DNA of 64,000 nt from Rostratula benghalensis. Its lineage: Eukaryota > Chordata > Aves > Charadriiformes > Rostratulidae. A program made the translations under genes and the position numbers. Of the stretch, positions 13,368-26,300 are shown one piece after another (the first letter of the stretch is position 1; every line of letters begins with the position of its first letter). The notes under the pieces were generated by a model. That model searched no databases, had not been told where the DNA came from, and saw only the letters and a program-made list of their open reading frames with translations. The DNA lies in contig VXAI01000028.1 in assembly GCA_013399305.1 (NCBI GenBank), forward strand, positions 4,394,175 to 4,458,174, given 5' to 3'.

Positions 13368-14583
13368 TTTTTTTATTGGAGTTGAGAAATTTACCTTGTG
13401 GGTACCTCTGTAAAATTTCTTTATTTTTAGAGATGACCATCAGGATTTCAAAACAATACAATTAATCTAACCGTATGTCACTACTTACTGTATCTGTAAA
13501 TTTAAATAGATCAAAATTATTGCTCACTAAATATGCTAGTCAAAAACCTGGAAATAACAATTCCAGGTGATGAACTGGTGACAGGTTGGCCCAACATTTT
13601 TTTCCCCCCCTCTTATAATTACCAATCATTAATTTCCTTATTGTCAAGGTTACAAGAAAGCTATGGAAAACTTTATCCCAAAATGCTGGGATTACTGGAA
13701 TTTTGTACTGTTTTTTGAAGAAAAAAATGTAAAAAACGTGAAGAACTTGCAGAGTCTCTGCCCTCAAGTCTCTTTACAAGAAGCTATTTTTATTATTAGA
13801 TACTGGACCAAGCTGCTCTGCAATTTTTCCACTGCTATTAACTGTAAATAAGTTCCAGCTTGTATTAACCCTTTTCACTCGTCACAAGCAAAACTTGTTT
13901 TGCATCTGCTGGGTGTAATGAGAGAAACAGATGAGCTGAGTATTTGAGGCTGGGTCTGAAACGAAGCTCTTTTCTGTTGGGACTATGTTTATGAACTTCT
14001 CTGCTAACATTCTCATTGCTGACTCCCCTTAGAGAGCGGAAATATTTTTATCAGCTAGAACATTTTGGGAAATACATCCATGATAATGCTGGATTTGATC
14101 TTGTGCCTGCTGAAATAAATGGCAGCATTCTTGTTAGCCTTTGGGAAATGGCTATGCTCTGCAAAGATTGTCCTGAAAAGACATTTCTATCTATTGGATA
14201 GGTCAAAACCAGAAAGCTATAGCTCTAAATACAATTCCTAAATCTCACTGGTTGTCTAAAGGCAGCCAGCAGAAAGACCTCAGATATGACTGGAGCCTAT
14301 AGATGCTAACAACAAAAAAAATGCTAATAAGAACAAAAATATTAATACATATTTATTTCACGTGGTGAGCTCTTGAGAGGGAAACTCTCAAGCCCTGTAT
14401 ATTCCCTTCTGGAATCCCCATGTAATGCCAAAATCGTGTCCCAGTCTTGGCTAATCCATCTGCTATGGGACTCTGGGTCAGAATTTTCTGCTGCCTTTAT
14501 GGACACTAAAGATAATGGAAACACAGGGAAAAAGTGGGCAGTTCAAAGTGTGTGATCATTTGGGATCTAAAGATTCCAATATT

Positions 14584-14629
14584 AAAGATCCTGAGATATC
14601 CCTCATAAAGATCCTAAGAAATCCCTCAT
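14584..14629. repeat. 23-bp tandem duplication
   Basis: Two adjacent 23-bp copies (14584-14606 and 14607-14629) each start aaagatcct and end atccctcat, and differ at two positions. A shorter match, aaagattcc, about 16 bp upstream may be part of an older copy. This looks like local replication slippage. Confidence 0.9.
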
Positions 14630-17059
14630 ACTTGACAGGCTGCGGTTGACCTGAACTGATCTGTATTTTAAATGCTCCTCTCTGCATGTGAATCTGAAAT
14701 GTGACTATGAAGGAGACAGAAAATGCAGACTTCCCTTTACAGTGCAGTTTTTAATCTGTTTATCTGTATACACAACAGTATAAGCATCTCTTCTGCGAAA
14801 CATGCAAGTTTCTTTTCACATTGCTTAAGAACTCTTGTCAAAGAAGTACAGTATTAAATGGATTGATTTAAAATCCATCTTGTCCATGGTGATGCCACAT
14901 CTTACAGATGAGGAAAGTTTTATACCTGCTCTCACTTTGCTACAAAAGAGGGAAAAAGTGGTTACTATGACCATTTAAAAATTCTTGCACTACAAATATT
15001 CCCAGGTAGTATTGCTTTTTTTTTTTTTTATTATGGGAATTTTGGCACAGAGGCACTGGCCTATAAAGTTCATTAGTGTTTAAAAAATATTTGAGCTCCT
15101 TGGCCAGACAAAATTAACAGTTGGCAGGAGGTCACACAGGAACCTTTTGGCAGAGCTGAAAGGTTCCAGCCTCCCTGTGGTCCCTGGAGAAGGATTCCAG
15201 CTTTTCACTTTCTCTTCTGGGTCTTGAACAAAGTTCTCCAGTATCTGCTGAAGCCACCATAATCTTGATGCTGGCTTGAATGAAAATTTGGTCATGTGTT
15301 AAAAGGATGAGCGTCTGTATTATCACAAAAAATGTCTGAGCTTTACCTGCTTACTCTGTCCAGAAAGGTGTTCCTTGGAGTTTTACATATGACTTTTTAT
15401 TCTCATTCATGTCATAAGTATCCTTTTGGAATTTCTTCTGGTTTTATTAGCAACTAAGTAACAGTCTTAATTGCGCCTTTTTTCTTTTTCAACTAAATCT
15501 GCCAGTTGTCTACCTCCACCATAAGAAGAGAATCACAGCCTCTTCAGGCCGGGTCTTCTATGCCTCTGCCTGTTACTCTTCTTCCATGGTGACCCAACTC
15601 TCAAAAATAACCATGACATCCAAAACAACTAGTCTCTGCTGGAAGTTGTGACCAAAAAGAAATATTACCAAGTAAATATTTTTACTGCTTGATTTTTTTC
15701 AGGACTCTACTCCATGGGCTTCAAATCACTAGCCAGGAGACTACTGTGGTTGCAGCTGCAATAACCTGATAGGTAAATCCCCTCTACCATCCTGTTTGCT
15801 TAATCTGGGATTCTGAAACATGTTTACATATCAGAAAAGATAAATGTAAGGTTCTTTGTATTTTTGTCTACTAGTTTGTCTGTGCTAATCAAAATGAGTC
15901 TGCAAGCTTTCAGGACCCAGTTAGGCTCATGGTTTTCTAAAATGGAAGTGGTTGTTTGATTCTGCTGAGCCCGATGCACCAGAACAGATCTCATTACAGG
16001 TTTGGGGCCCAGGTCACAAGAGAAAACAGCAGATGGATCAAATGAACATAAAGAGGAGGGAAGATAAAAGGAGAGGAGCTGGGAAAGGCTTAGGCTTGTC
16101 AGAGGAGGGAAGGCTTAGTCTGGATGCTTGGTCCAGTCCCAATGTCATGTGTTGTATTTGTGTCCTCCATGGAGGCAGAAAAAGGAACAAACAAGGAGAA
16201 AAAGTGTGGCAGGGAGGAGGAAGTGTGCTAGATAGAAAACTACTAAGTTATACTACTGATGCGGAAACTTTGAACAAGTACATAGCCCAGAACTATACTT
16301 GAGTTGTGGTAATTTTTCTTCTGATAAGCAAGGTAACTCTGCATCCATATTGTAAGATATGTGTCCAGAAGAAAATGTTTTCTTTTCAAAATTAAGAAGA
16401 CTAAGATTTAGTGCTGGAAGGCTACACTGTGTGCTATGGCTTCTTCCTTTTGAGTTTCCAAATCTTTCTTAAATTATTTGTTCATCCTATTCTTATGAAA
16501 TTTGAAAGTAGAAGGTTTTAATGTGCTACTTACCTACGCATAGATATCTGGGTGAAAAAGGGAGAAGGAAGCAAGGGATGGAGATGAGTTCTTATGTCCT
16601 GTGTTTTGCTGTAAAGTCATATGTAAAAATAATCCCTTTGCATTCAACTGCAGAAACAGTGTTAGAATCCACAGGGGGCTGTTCTGTTTGAACAAGACTG
16701 CTCAATTTGTTTTTGATTAAGCATAATTATTTATTGCAAGGCATACAAGTATGGGGAATATAATCTGATTCCTGAAGGGGGCGGAGGGTGGTGTGTGTTT
16801 TGTTTTGGCTTTGTTGTTTTTCTGTCTGTCTTGGTTTAAGTTTATCTCAATCGCCCAATTTTATTTTTTTTTTTACAAGCAAAACCAAATGTATTTGAGA
16901 TACATCTTAAAAAGCATTATTTATCCTGACCAAAAGAACAGCAAAAAGAGCAATCTTGAAAGATTTCTATAATGGAAATGAAACAATCAACACAGAAATA
17001 TGAGGAAGAAATTACACCCATTAAATACATCTAGACTGATGAATGATATGATGGCTGCC

Positions 17060-17260
17060 TATTCAAGTTGGAAATTTTACACATGATTGAAGCTTTATTT
17101 GGTCTAATGAAATGTGCTTCCTGAATGCTGCATCTGAGTGACGGCATGACCTAGAGCACAAAAGAAAGTATTATGTGATTAGGCTGAGATCACTCTCATT
17201 TAAAGTCATTGTGATATAATTTTAAGTTTTTAATTAGCAGTATATACTTTTGTGTCCTTT
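17060..17260. other. Candidate conserved noncoding element
   Basis: This AT-rich but complex, repeat-free stretch has a TAATTAG homeodomain-type core at 17231-17237. It resembles conserved developmental enhancers. This is inference from appearance; no alignment was possible. Confidence 0.2.
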
Positions 17261-17814
17261 GCCCCTTTTATTGCAAATACCTTTTCAGGTCTTGTCCTTC
17301 CACAGGCTTGTTTGAAACTCAGCACGGATTAACAGCAAAGGGTTTTGGAGTTCACTGATCCTTTTTTGGTTTGTTTTATTCTTTCTTTTTTATTCCCCGC
17401 CCCCCTACCCCGAAGTGGTGAATGGTGGTGGGGAGGAAGCTGATCTTTCAAAACAGGCTCATCTTGTGCTGAGTTGTTCATATGGTCCATAGTACATTCC
17501 CTGAATTTTCTTTAGCTCAGAATATGACTTAAATCACTTGTTTGACCTACAAAAAGTATTGATAGTCGCACCCTTTAAATTATTGAAATTAGAGTTATTG
17601 GTGGAGCCACTGATTCTAAATATACTCCTTTCACCTCCTTAGCTGTGACAGCTGGGATTTCTTGAGAGCTGTGGCATTGTACTGCTTTACACCAGCTGGG
17701 AGTTTGAACTTAGATTTTTTACCTCACTTCACCTTTATGAGCCGGGTCTTTACTTTGAAGCTGTTTTGCGTACCAAGCTGGAAGGCAACTAGCCACACAG
17801 AAAACACCAGTGTT

Positions 17815-18380
17815 TTGATTAAAGGCCATTAAATCACATTTGACTTGTGCAAAATTTAACATGGTTCATAATACAATTTTATGAGCTATTGAGATTTCTG
17901 GCACCATAAAATGATTTTGTTAATGGGTTTCAGCAGTTACTACTTAAAGTGATGTTAAAAAGTAATGAAGGGGGAAGTAAATGCAAGGGGTGAGCTCGCT
18001 TCTCAAGTCCACAGTTTTTTCCTTTCCTAGCTGGAGAGCATTAGCAGGGGTAAGCAAGCATTAAACAGATTCAGTGTGCTCTTTTTGTGTGAAAGAGCTT
18101 GCTGCAGGCCCCATATTTTTAGATCAATATGAACTTGCTGACCACAATCCTGAGTTTTAGCTTGTTAGTTATGTTGACTGATGAACACCCAGGACCAGAC
18201 AGATAAGCCAGACGTTTAATCTATCTACTGTATGTGTTCAGTCAGACTAAAGCTTTATCAATCACTTCAAATTGCATTTCAAGAGCATATTGTATAGTTT
18301 CCCATTATCATAAATCACTGCAATTGGAGCCTGTAGCAATTTAACCACCTCCTTCATGAGGCAACTGAATGTATGCATGT
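17815..18380. other. Candidate conserved noncoding element
   Basis: A long complex stretch without repeats or open frames, with AT-rich cores (for example ttaaatcacattt, tttatcaatcactt, tttaaccacctcc) that resemble homeodomain, PBX and RUNX-type sites. Enhancer-like texture is the only support. Confidence 0.2.
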
Positions 18381-21300
18381 AGCTGAAAATACCTTATTTT
18401 GTGCCATATGTAAGGTTCATGTCCCATAATTCCTTAGGACTTTTTTTTTTTTTTATTGAAGCCCTTAGTTAAAGTTTCAGAAGGCAAAAGAAGAAAGTCA
18501 GGACCAACCTTTCAATAAGAGATTTAAAAATAAGAGACCAGCCTTTTGTTTCCTGTTACAGTGAAAAGTACAAACCTAAAAAAAAAAAAAGGATATTAAA
18601 ATTGCATGTGTGAATTGCAGAATAAAATCCAATGCTGAGAGAAGCAAAAGATATGATCCTTTCTCAAAGGAGACTTCCCCATGTTGTGCCAGTTTTATTA
18701 CATTTTTTCATCTGTTTTTATACAACTAGTTGTACAAGGTAATCATATATATGTTTCCCAAAGGTCAAGCAGCATATTTACAGGTCAGAAGGGCAAATTC
18801 ACCTGAACGCTTGTGATACCAGGTACATAATGTAACCTTCAGATGTGCTCAGACCTCCTTTTTCCAGGAGCACTAGATACAAGAACTGCATCACGCTGAA
18901 GATTCTCTTGGTCCTGTAACCTGCTTCTACTAGTAACCAAATGTAGAAGGTTTCAATGTCCATAATAGCAAGATATGGGATAATCTATTCCTTGGTTAGG
19001 TTAGATCACCTCAGAGATTCCCTGCAATTACTGTCTGGCTTAAGCTTCAAGACATGAGGTTTAATAATCCTTCCAACACTCACATTAGTATTCAGGGTTA
19101 TGACAAACTCAGGTATTCCCAACACCAGCAGAGTTCTGTGACTGCTTTTGGAGCCTTGCTAAGATGATCACCCGCCTGTGCAGACAGCTTTCCAACCTTT
19201 GGTCCCCAGGCATAAATTCAACATTATGGCTTAATTTTTAGACTCCTCCATATTTATATCATGAGAATTTTGCCTTCATTATTTTTAGCCATTGTAATAC
19301 ATCTTTTTAGTTTGATGGCCATAGTAATTGTACCTTGTTGTGTACAGATTGTCTTTGGTCTCAGTAGTGACTCTGCTAAATGGCTGCGCAGCACAGATTG
19401 CTGATAAAATACATGGAGGAGGTTGTGTATGAGAAGCTGGTGGATGACATTTAAAGGCATGCAGCAACTGCATAAGTTGCAGCTTATCAGTAGCAAGTTC
19501 TTTCATTATTTTCTCTTCACATTATATTTTGTGGTTTATTACGAAATATTTTCTAATAATTGGTGAAGTCTGAGTACAGTCTGTCTAGTAAATGACTGGT
19601 CCAGATTTGGACCAGCCTTTGTGCATTCTAAACCTGTCAACAAATGCTGTTTTTAGTTGTGGTGTCATGGCTTGCACTGAAGAGCAGTTCAGAAGGAGGC
19701 ATGATAATGTATATGGGACAAATTACACATGACAAACATATTAATTATATGTAATGCTTGGCACAACAAACATGAATTTTGGGTATGACCATAATACATG
19801 ATTTTACTGCCAACAATTATCCGCTTAAGTCACGTCTTGGATGAGAAATGGATCTTGTGATGTCAGGGTAAATGCACAGAATCTGGATAAGCGGGCACCT
19901 ATGGTTTTAAACTATATGTATGGAGATTAAATACTTGACTGTGGATAAACTTCAGGTGTATTCAGAGAGATTTTCCTTCCCATGCTAACTGCAGTGAATG
20001 AGTGGGATCATTTTCACGGATTTCAGTGGACTTTTGGGTTGAGTCCCAGAGCCTGTTCTCATACTTTGCCTAGAGGAGATTTCTGAGAACATGCAGGCCT
20101 GAGTATCTGAGGGGCTAGCAGTGCCAGAGTGCTTGAGATGGGCCATGGCAAGGCCTTTTATTTACAAATTAAATAACTCCCCTAATGTTTTCTGGTAAAT
20201 TTTGGTTGTTTCTTCCTCTTACTTAAAATCACACTGAGGTAGGGCCATATCCTTGGATATGCAACAGATCGGCTGCCTACAATTGTTGATCAGCTGTACA
20301 AAAGGGGAGGGTGAGACTACACTAAGATTTCAGTTTTGGATTCATGGACTGTGGGAAAACTAGTTATACAGCCTTTTAGGTTTCCTCTGCTGAAATGCAA
20401 CTCTTAATCACTGTAATTCTGAATGATGCTTAAATGGTTTCTCGGACTACGTGAACCACAGACTGACCATTCTTGCCAAAGAATGAAGAGTCTCTGTGCT
20501 GCTTCACAGCGTGTTTCTGAGATTTGTCAGTTCTGCTCACACTCCTCAAGTCTCGGGAAATGAATGGAAAGTGGTTTCCAGGGATATTCTGCTGATAATT
20601 ACAAAGAAAAAAAAAAATTTATAATTCTAATGGTACTTGTACTGACAAATGATAGTGATGAGGATGTAGTTTAAAAAGACAGCACAGGCTTTTTTGGTTG
20701 TAAAGATCATTTCAGGAAATCCTGCAATTTAGTGGAAATCTTTCATCTTTGAGAAATGCTGCATTTTAAGAATTTACAATGCTGTATTGTCTTTTCCCAA
20801 GGTATGAATTTTGGGCCTAATTTGTGATATACTTATGTAAAGTGAAATTCAGTCTGTAAAGATACTTCCTTCCTGAGCATTTTTGTTGCATAGCTATGTA
20901 AATGTTCTTATGCAAATAGAGGCAATAATTATGGCTTAAGGCTATGAACATTACTAGTAGGGAATTCCTCACACATAGTATTATTTAATTACATATTTTA
21001 GAAGCGGATCTGGATCTGGTTAAAAAAATCTACAGTGCAGTGACACCAGCTTACATATCGGCATCTGTTATTTTGAAATTCAAAGAACTCATTAAAAATA
21101 AAATTTGCAGGGACGGGGAGCACAGTGTTATGTCATACAGCAAGCGAGCACAGGAATGACTGGCAAGAAAATGGTACACTACAGATGAACTGGATGGTGG
21201 ACAGATTTGCAGTGTTGTAAAACACATGGGAAAAGCCCCTTCTCTTTCTTTTTTTTTTTCATCCCCTTATTAATTTACCACAACCACAAGCCATGTGTTC

Positions 21301-23269
21301 CAGTTCCTGTCTGGGAAAAGGGGTTGGCTAAGCCATGTTGTGACTTAGTTGAACTAGTGATCTAAAAGCAGCTGGAAAACCCCAAGAAATTCTGAATTGC
21401 TCACAAAAGAGCCAAGGAACATTGTAAACCTCTCAGCATAGGGACAAGTCCATTCTGATCACAACATTATGCTCCCTGTTATGTAATAACAGCTGTAATG
21501 AAGGACATCAGCACTTGAAGATCAAGTGGACAAAATATTTTCAGTGAAAGCTTATGCCTTAAAATTATTTGCTTCATAGTGCACCCAGAAGTTCATGTTC
21601 AATGTTAGCACAGCTGTGACCTGTGTGAAGCACCCCAACAACCACTGTTGTCAAAGTACTTAATAGATGTGCTTCATATAGGTTATGTTGATGCCTGCGT
21701 TTTCCACCCTTGCAGCTGTGGCCTAGTTGAGTTGAGTCAAGTTTCACAGCATTTTACTGACATTCTTTGCTCTATAGCATGGATCATTGTCTCCTGTGTT
21801 CCCTTTTCTTAGAATGGCACCTTTCCCTTGGGATTGTCTTTGAAAGAGCTACTCATCTGGGTGGATGATATAAATTCTTAAGAAAAAAACCGTCGGTCAA
21901 AACTACCTTATGCCCAGGCTGCAAAGCAGTAGGTAATACATAACCACCCTTCCCCAGAAGCAATCCAGAAAACAGGTGAACATTTGCTTCAGCTTCTCCT
22001 TTCCCTTCTTGCTTTCAAGGGGAGTGAAAAGAAGCATGTTCTTGTCCCTTATGCAACACAGATATGTTAATCTTCTACGTTAAGGAAGTGTGACAGATGT
22101 GAAGTTCCCTCTAGTTCTGTCTTCTCCAGCCATTCGTGGAAGATTAAGCCTCTTGCCTGCCTTCAACCATGACCTTTGATACATTATTCTAGCTAGAGAC
22201 AGAAGCATTTTTATTGTTTGTATTCACCTCTTTCGTGTAGGTATAAGGATGAACAATTTTCCACACAATCAGGAAAATGAAGAAATTAAATTAGAAAGAG
22301 AAGGGTTGATATTCTTGATTGTTCAAGGGAAGTTTCCCAGTTTAGGTGTCTTTTTTCAAGGGGGAGTCCCTTGCCTGCAGTAGGTGGCATGGAGGAAAAA
22401 GGATTGTGCAAACTGTTTTTTTATTTGCTCTGGTTCAGTCTTTGTTGTGGATCTCTTCAGCTTTCCTTCATCCTGCTTAATAATATACTATTGCTTATGC
22501 ATATTTTAGTGGCTAGTAACAGAAACGACTAAAATTGAACATTACCAAGTAATGGCTTGGAAGGCCTAAAATCCAGTAGGTTGATTTTTTAGATGGCTCA
22601 CCTGGGATTAACACATGATGAGTCAATTTTAAATTATCATCTGAGTACGAGTATTGTACCATGTGCGTATACTAGAGCTTCATCCCATTTGTGTTTGTTG
22701 GTGTAGGCCAGACACAGCACATGTCAGTGTATATAGATTTTCCTGTTAGTCAGAGGTTCTAGTTCTTCTAGTTCCTCAATTTCTTGCATGCTTTATGAGC
22801 AATTCCAGTTTCTTGCCTTTTCACGTCACAGCCCACAACAAGTTCTCTCCTTCACAGACTTCCTGATCTGTCACCGCAATGGTCCAACACCAGGCAGGAT
22901 GCCAAAGAGACACCTTGAAAAGCATTCTTCAAACTAAAGAGAAACACTAGATCAACTCAAACAAGCTACAGCAAGTAAATAATATTTGAGCTTTATTTAT
23001 AAATAATTAATTTGTGAGTGGCAGTAAGCTAGGCCAAACTAGAAACTGTTGACAGCAAGAGTTTCAAAGGTTTGGTGAGTAAAAGGGAAACAACCTGTGA
23101 CCAAAAGAATTAAGAGAAACCCTCAGAAATAACATCAAGCCAGGAGATGAAGAACTCAAAACTACTGATAACAAAGCAAAAATGAAGTTCAAATTACATT
23201 TCCACAGGTTCCAATTCTACAGTTACAGGTAGTCCCAATCTCCAGATAAAGATGAGTGTCTTCATTTAT

Positions 23270-23330
23270 ATAGGATTGTAGAACTGTTCAGGTTGGAAAG
23301 AACCTCAGAGATCAGCTAGATCAGCCTACC
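23270..23330 (-). mobile_element. CR1 LINE 3'-end relic
   Basis: Reading the plus strand, the start (ataggattgtagaactgttc) and the following 'aggttggaaagaacctcagagatc' type wording match the reverse complement of the avian CR1 3' end. In CR1 this begins with the octamer atagaatc and continues as a 'ttcaggttggaaaagacc' stretch. Only about 60 bp remain and they are diverged. CR1 inserts are normally truncated at their 5' end, as here. Confidence 0.7.
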
Positions 23331-26300
23331 TTTTGAAGCAGACTATGAAAATAATGTCATCACCTGAGGACTGTTTAACCTACAGAACCAAAAAAACCAT
23401 GGCATGTACATTCTAATACAGTCTCCACTTTCATGGAAGGGAAAAATAATTTGATTATTTTTCTGATACCTGTATTTTAACCACAGGAGTGCTCTTCCAT
23501 CTTGACTTTTGTTCTTTTTGTTTGTTTGTTTGTTTGTTTTGGGGGTTTTTTTGTAGTTAATTGAATTCCCATAGAAATCAAGGTGAATTTTGCATAGTGA
23601 AGTGTAGTTGGGCCGACCACTTTCACTGTGACTTTAGAAGGCTAAGCACTTTGAAAGACTGAGTATGGTATGTGCAAGAACATAACCAGACAAATGGAAA
23701 TATATCTGGGAATGAGTGTGATCTAACCTACTGCTACCGGTGAGATAGCAAAGCATTTATGTATCTCTGGTAAGATTGATAAGGGTTGTTGCATGGTTTT
23801 AAACTCCTCTTGTAGCGTAAGCTTAAAACATCTTCATTTTACCCTAAGTTTTTATATTCAACATTTGCAGTTTCTTTATTTTTTTAACTATTGTTTTATT
23901 TTGTTTTTGAAGCTCTACCCTTTTTAATTTTTTTCTGACTTGAGAATTTAAAAGAAATGTTTGCCTTTTGGATTTTTCTAGCCCAAGCTTAATCCTTCCC
24001 AGAGACTCAAATGAAATCAAGGTCAGATGTTGTCATGAGAGATGGAGAGGGCACATTTCTTTCCTGAGGTGCTTCACCACTGCATGAGTGGTTTGATGAG
24101 TGTGAAAGGCTGGAGTGATTTAGTACCTTGGGTGTAAGGGAGGAACTCTTACGTTATAATCTATCTCTTAAATTTAAAAGAGCTGAAACATTTAGAATAA
24201 GAGGTAACTAACTTGTGTTGTGAAGACAAACCCATTCAACAAAGAGCCTTACTGTTTACTGTTGGCACTAACATACAGTTTACCAAAGGCACAGTATGTT
24301 TAGTAAACATTCTGTTAACTAAATTTCTGTTGCAATATATTTAAAGTTTGATTTGCATATAGTAAATCATTATGTCCATAGTGATTGTATCACATACACT
24401 TGCACATATATTTTGTAGTGTCTTTTTTGTTCATATTCTGGAACTAAGTCTAAAACACTTTCTAATTTCATGGCTTTGACAATGCAGAGGAGAGATTCTT
24501 TATTTTTTAACACAAATATGAAATTTTGTTATGTCATTTCCTTTAGGAGAAAATTGTTTTTCGAAGTGTCTGTGTAAATGACAGAACAGAAGAGGGTTAT
24601 TGTGCTGTGTACAGTACTGTTGTCTTAGGGGACTAATTAGGGTGGTATAAATATCTAGACATATAGGTACCTTTATTGTTAAGTAATGGCTTAATTTGCA
24701 AGGACGTTACGCTCCATGGCCTGGAGTCAGGCAACTTACTTAGGTGCTGTTGGTTAAGCAAGTTTTACTCATGTTTACCTGTATCTGTCCACCTGAAAAA
24801 TAAAATGTTCCTAAATATGAAAAAATAACTTGATCTGAAAGCTCTGCATGTGGAGATTTTGCAGTTCAGAATTATCCAGTGTCACAGCTGATCACCATGC
24901 ATGCCAGAACTGTGGACCATATATATTTTGTATGGGACAACACACAGTTAAAGGCTCAGCCTACAGCTACTGGGCTCATGAGAAAGTCCTCCTCTGGTGC
25001 ACAAATAGGAGGAACAGCCATCTGACAAGAGCTGGCACCTTCGTGACAGGCATATCCTTTCACACTGTGGTATAATGCAGTTCAGCATGCTTTGAAGGCC
25101 CAATTTGGTGGTGGTCCCGCCTTATCTTTCAGTAGATACTGATCTTTATCACAGAGTCATAACAAACTGTTTGGTGGAGTTGGAGGGGGTGAGAGAAGCC
25201 TTTGGCTTCGTTTACAACAGGTCTGATGTGAACACTGAGATACTCTGTACTGAGTGGCTGGCCTTATTTTATGTCAGATTTTAAGATGTGTATAAGAATC
25301 AAGGTTATATTAGACCTACTCTATTGCACTGGATAAAACAAAGAGCCCACTTCAGTGAGATGTTCAAAATGTCAGGCATAAAATTCTTGTACTTAAGGAC
25401 ATTCTGTTTTCTTTAGTACCTGCCACTTAATGATATGAAGTGAAACAGTGTCCATTCTAGTATAATTTCTCAGATGGGCTACTTTGCATTAGTAACTTGT
25501 GATCCCCTTGATATGGAGTATGATGAGAGAAAATAGAAATTCTTCAGTGATTGGAAGAAAGTGGGGCAAAGTGTTATCTCAGAGCTGTGATATTTGGCTT
25601 CCAGTGGACACAGAAACTTGACACAAATCAAACGTCAAACTAGCTGATAGTAGACAGGAAGGATTAGTGTTGACACAGCAGACCTGACCCCTGCCAGCAG
25701 CATAGCTGTGTTTAAATGCAGCCATGTCTATCTGAAATCACCCCGGGCATACGAGCGGTAGAAACTGTAGGTGAAGATATAGGAAACATGGTGCGTTAGG
25801 ACATTCTCGTGCCTAATTGGGCTGACAGCTCAGTCTGGATGGAGGACAATGTTTATTTACTCATTGTTGTGTGATGAGCAACTGGAAAGATATGTCTGCT
25901 TTAGCCCATGCTGATATTGGTCCTAACGCTGTCTGGCTCCGGCTGCAGTAAGCCAGGACAATACAACACAAAAAACTTCCTATTCACCATCACTTCTAAG
26001 TCTGTCCTGGCACAGATATGCAATGACCTCAGACCATAGTTGGGTCTAATAAGGAATTTATCTTCATGGAAATGTGACCTCTTGCTACCAAAAGGCTACA
26101 AAAATACAACTAACAATGGGTAAATGAAGATAAAGGTTTGTCCTGGCCAACTGTTGCATTTTCAAAACAGTTCAACCCTGACATGAAAAAACTGCAGTTT
26201 GACATAAGGTGCTGTCTGAACCTCTTAAAAAAGTTACCAAGGTCATAATTGAAAAAATATGCTATTACTGTTGGTTTTATAAGTGAAAATTACTGGATTG

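Larger units (their letters stand above)
13368..23269. other. Unique noncoding DNA, no gene recognised
   Basis: I recognise no gene in these 9.9 kb. Open frames are few and short; the largest is 116 codons at 15952-16302 plus, a purine-rich stretch giving a Lys/Arg/Gly-rich translation with no domain. Poly(T) or poly(A) runs occur near 15017, 16865, 18441 and 18579. A perfect 14-bp palindrome (tacaactagttgta) lies at 18721-18734. A 'tttacaccagctggg' motif at 17685-17700 may be one arm of the same old MITE family seen at 2975-3044. Confidence 0.55.

Noticed and set aside
14899..14925. MIR-like 'ttacagatgaggaaa' motif
   Set aside because: Only one short word matches and the flanks do not follow the MIR core.
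15952..16302. 116-codon Lys/Arg/Gly-rich plus-strand frame
   Set aside because: It comes from a purine-rich stretch, has no domain and no conserved-looking splice ends.
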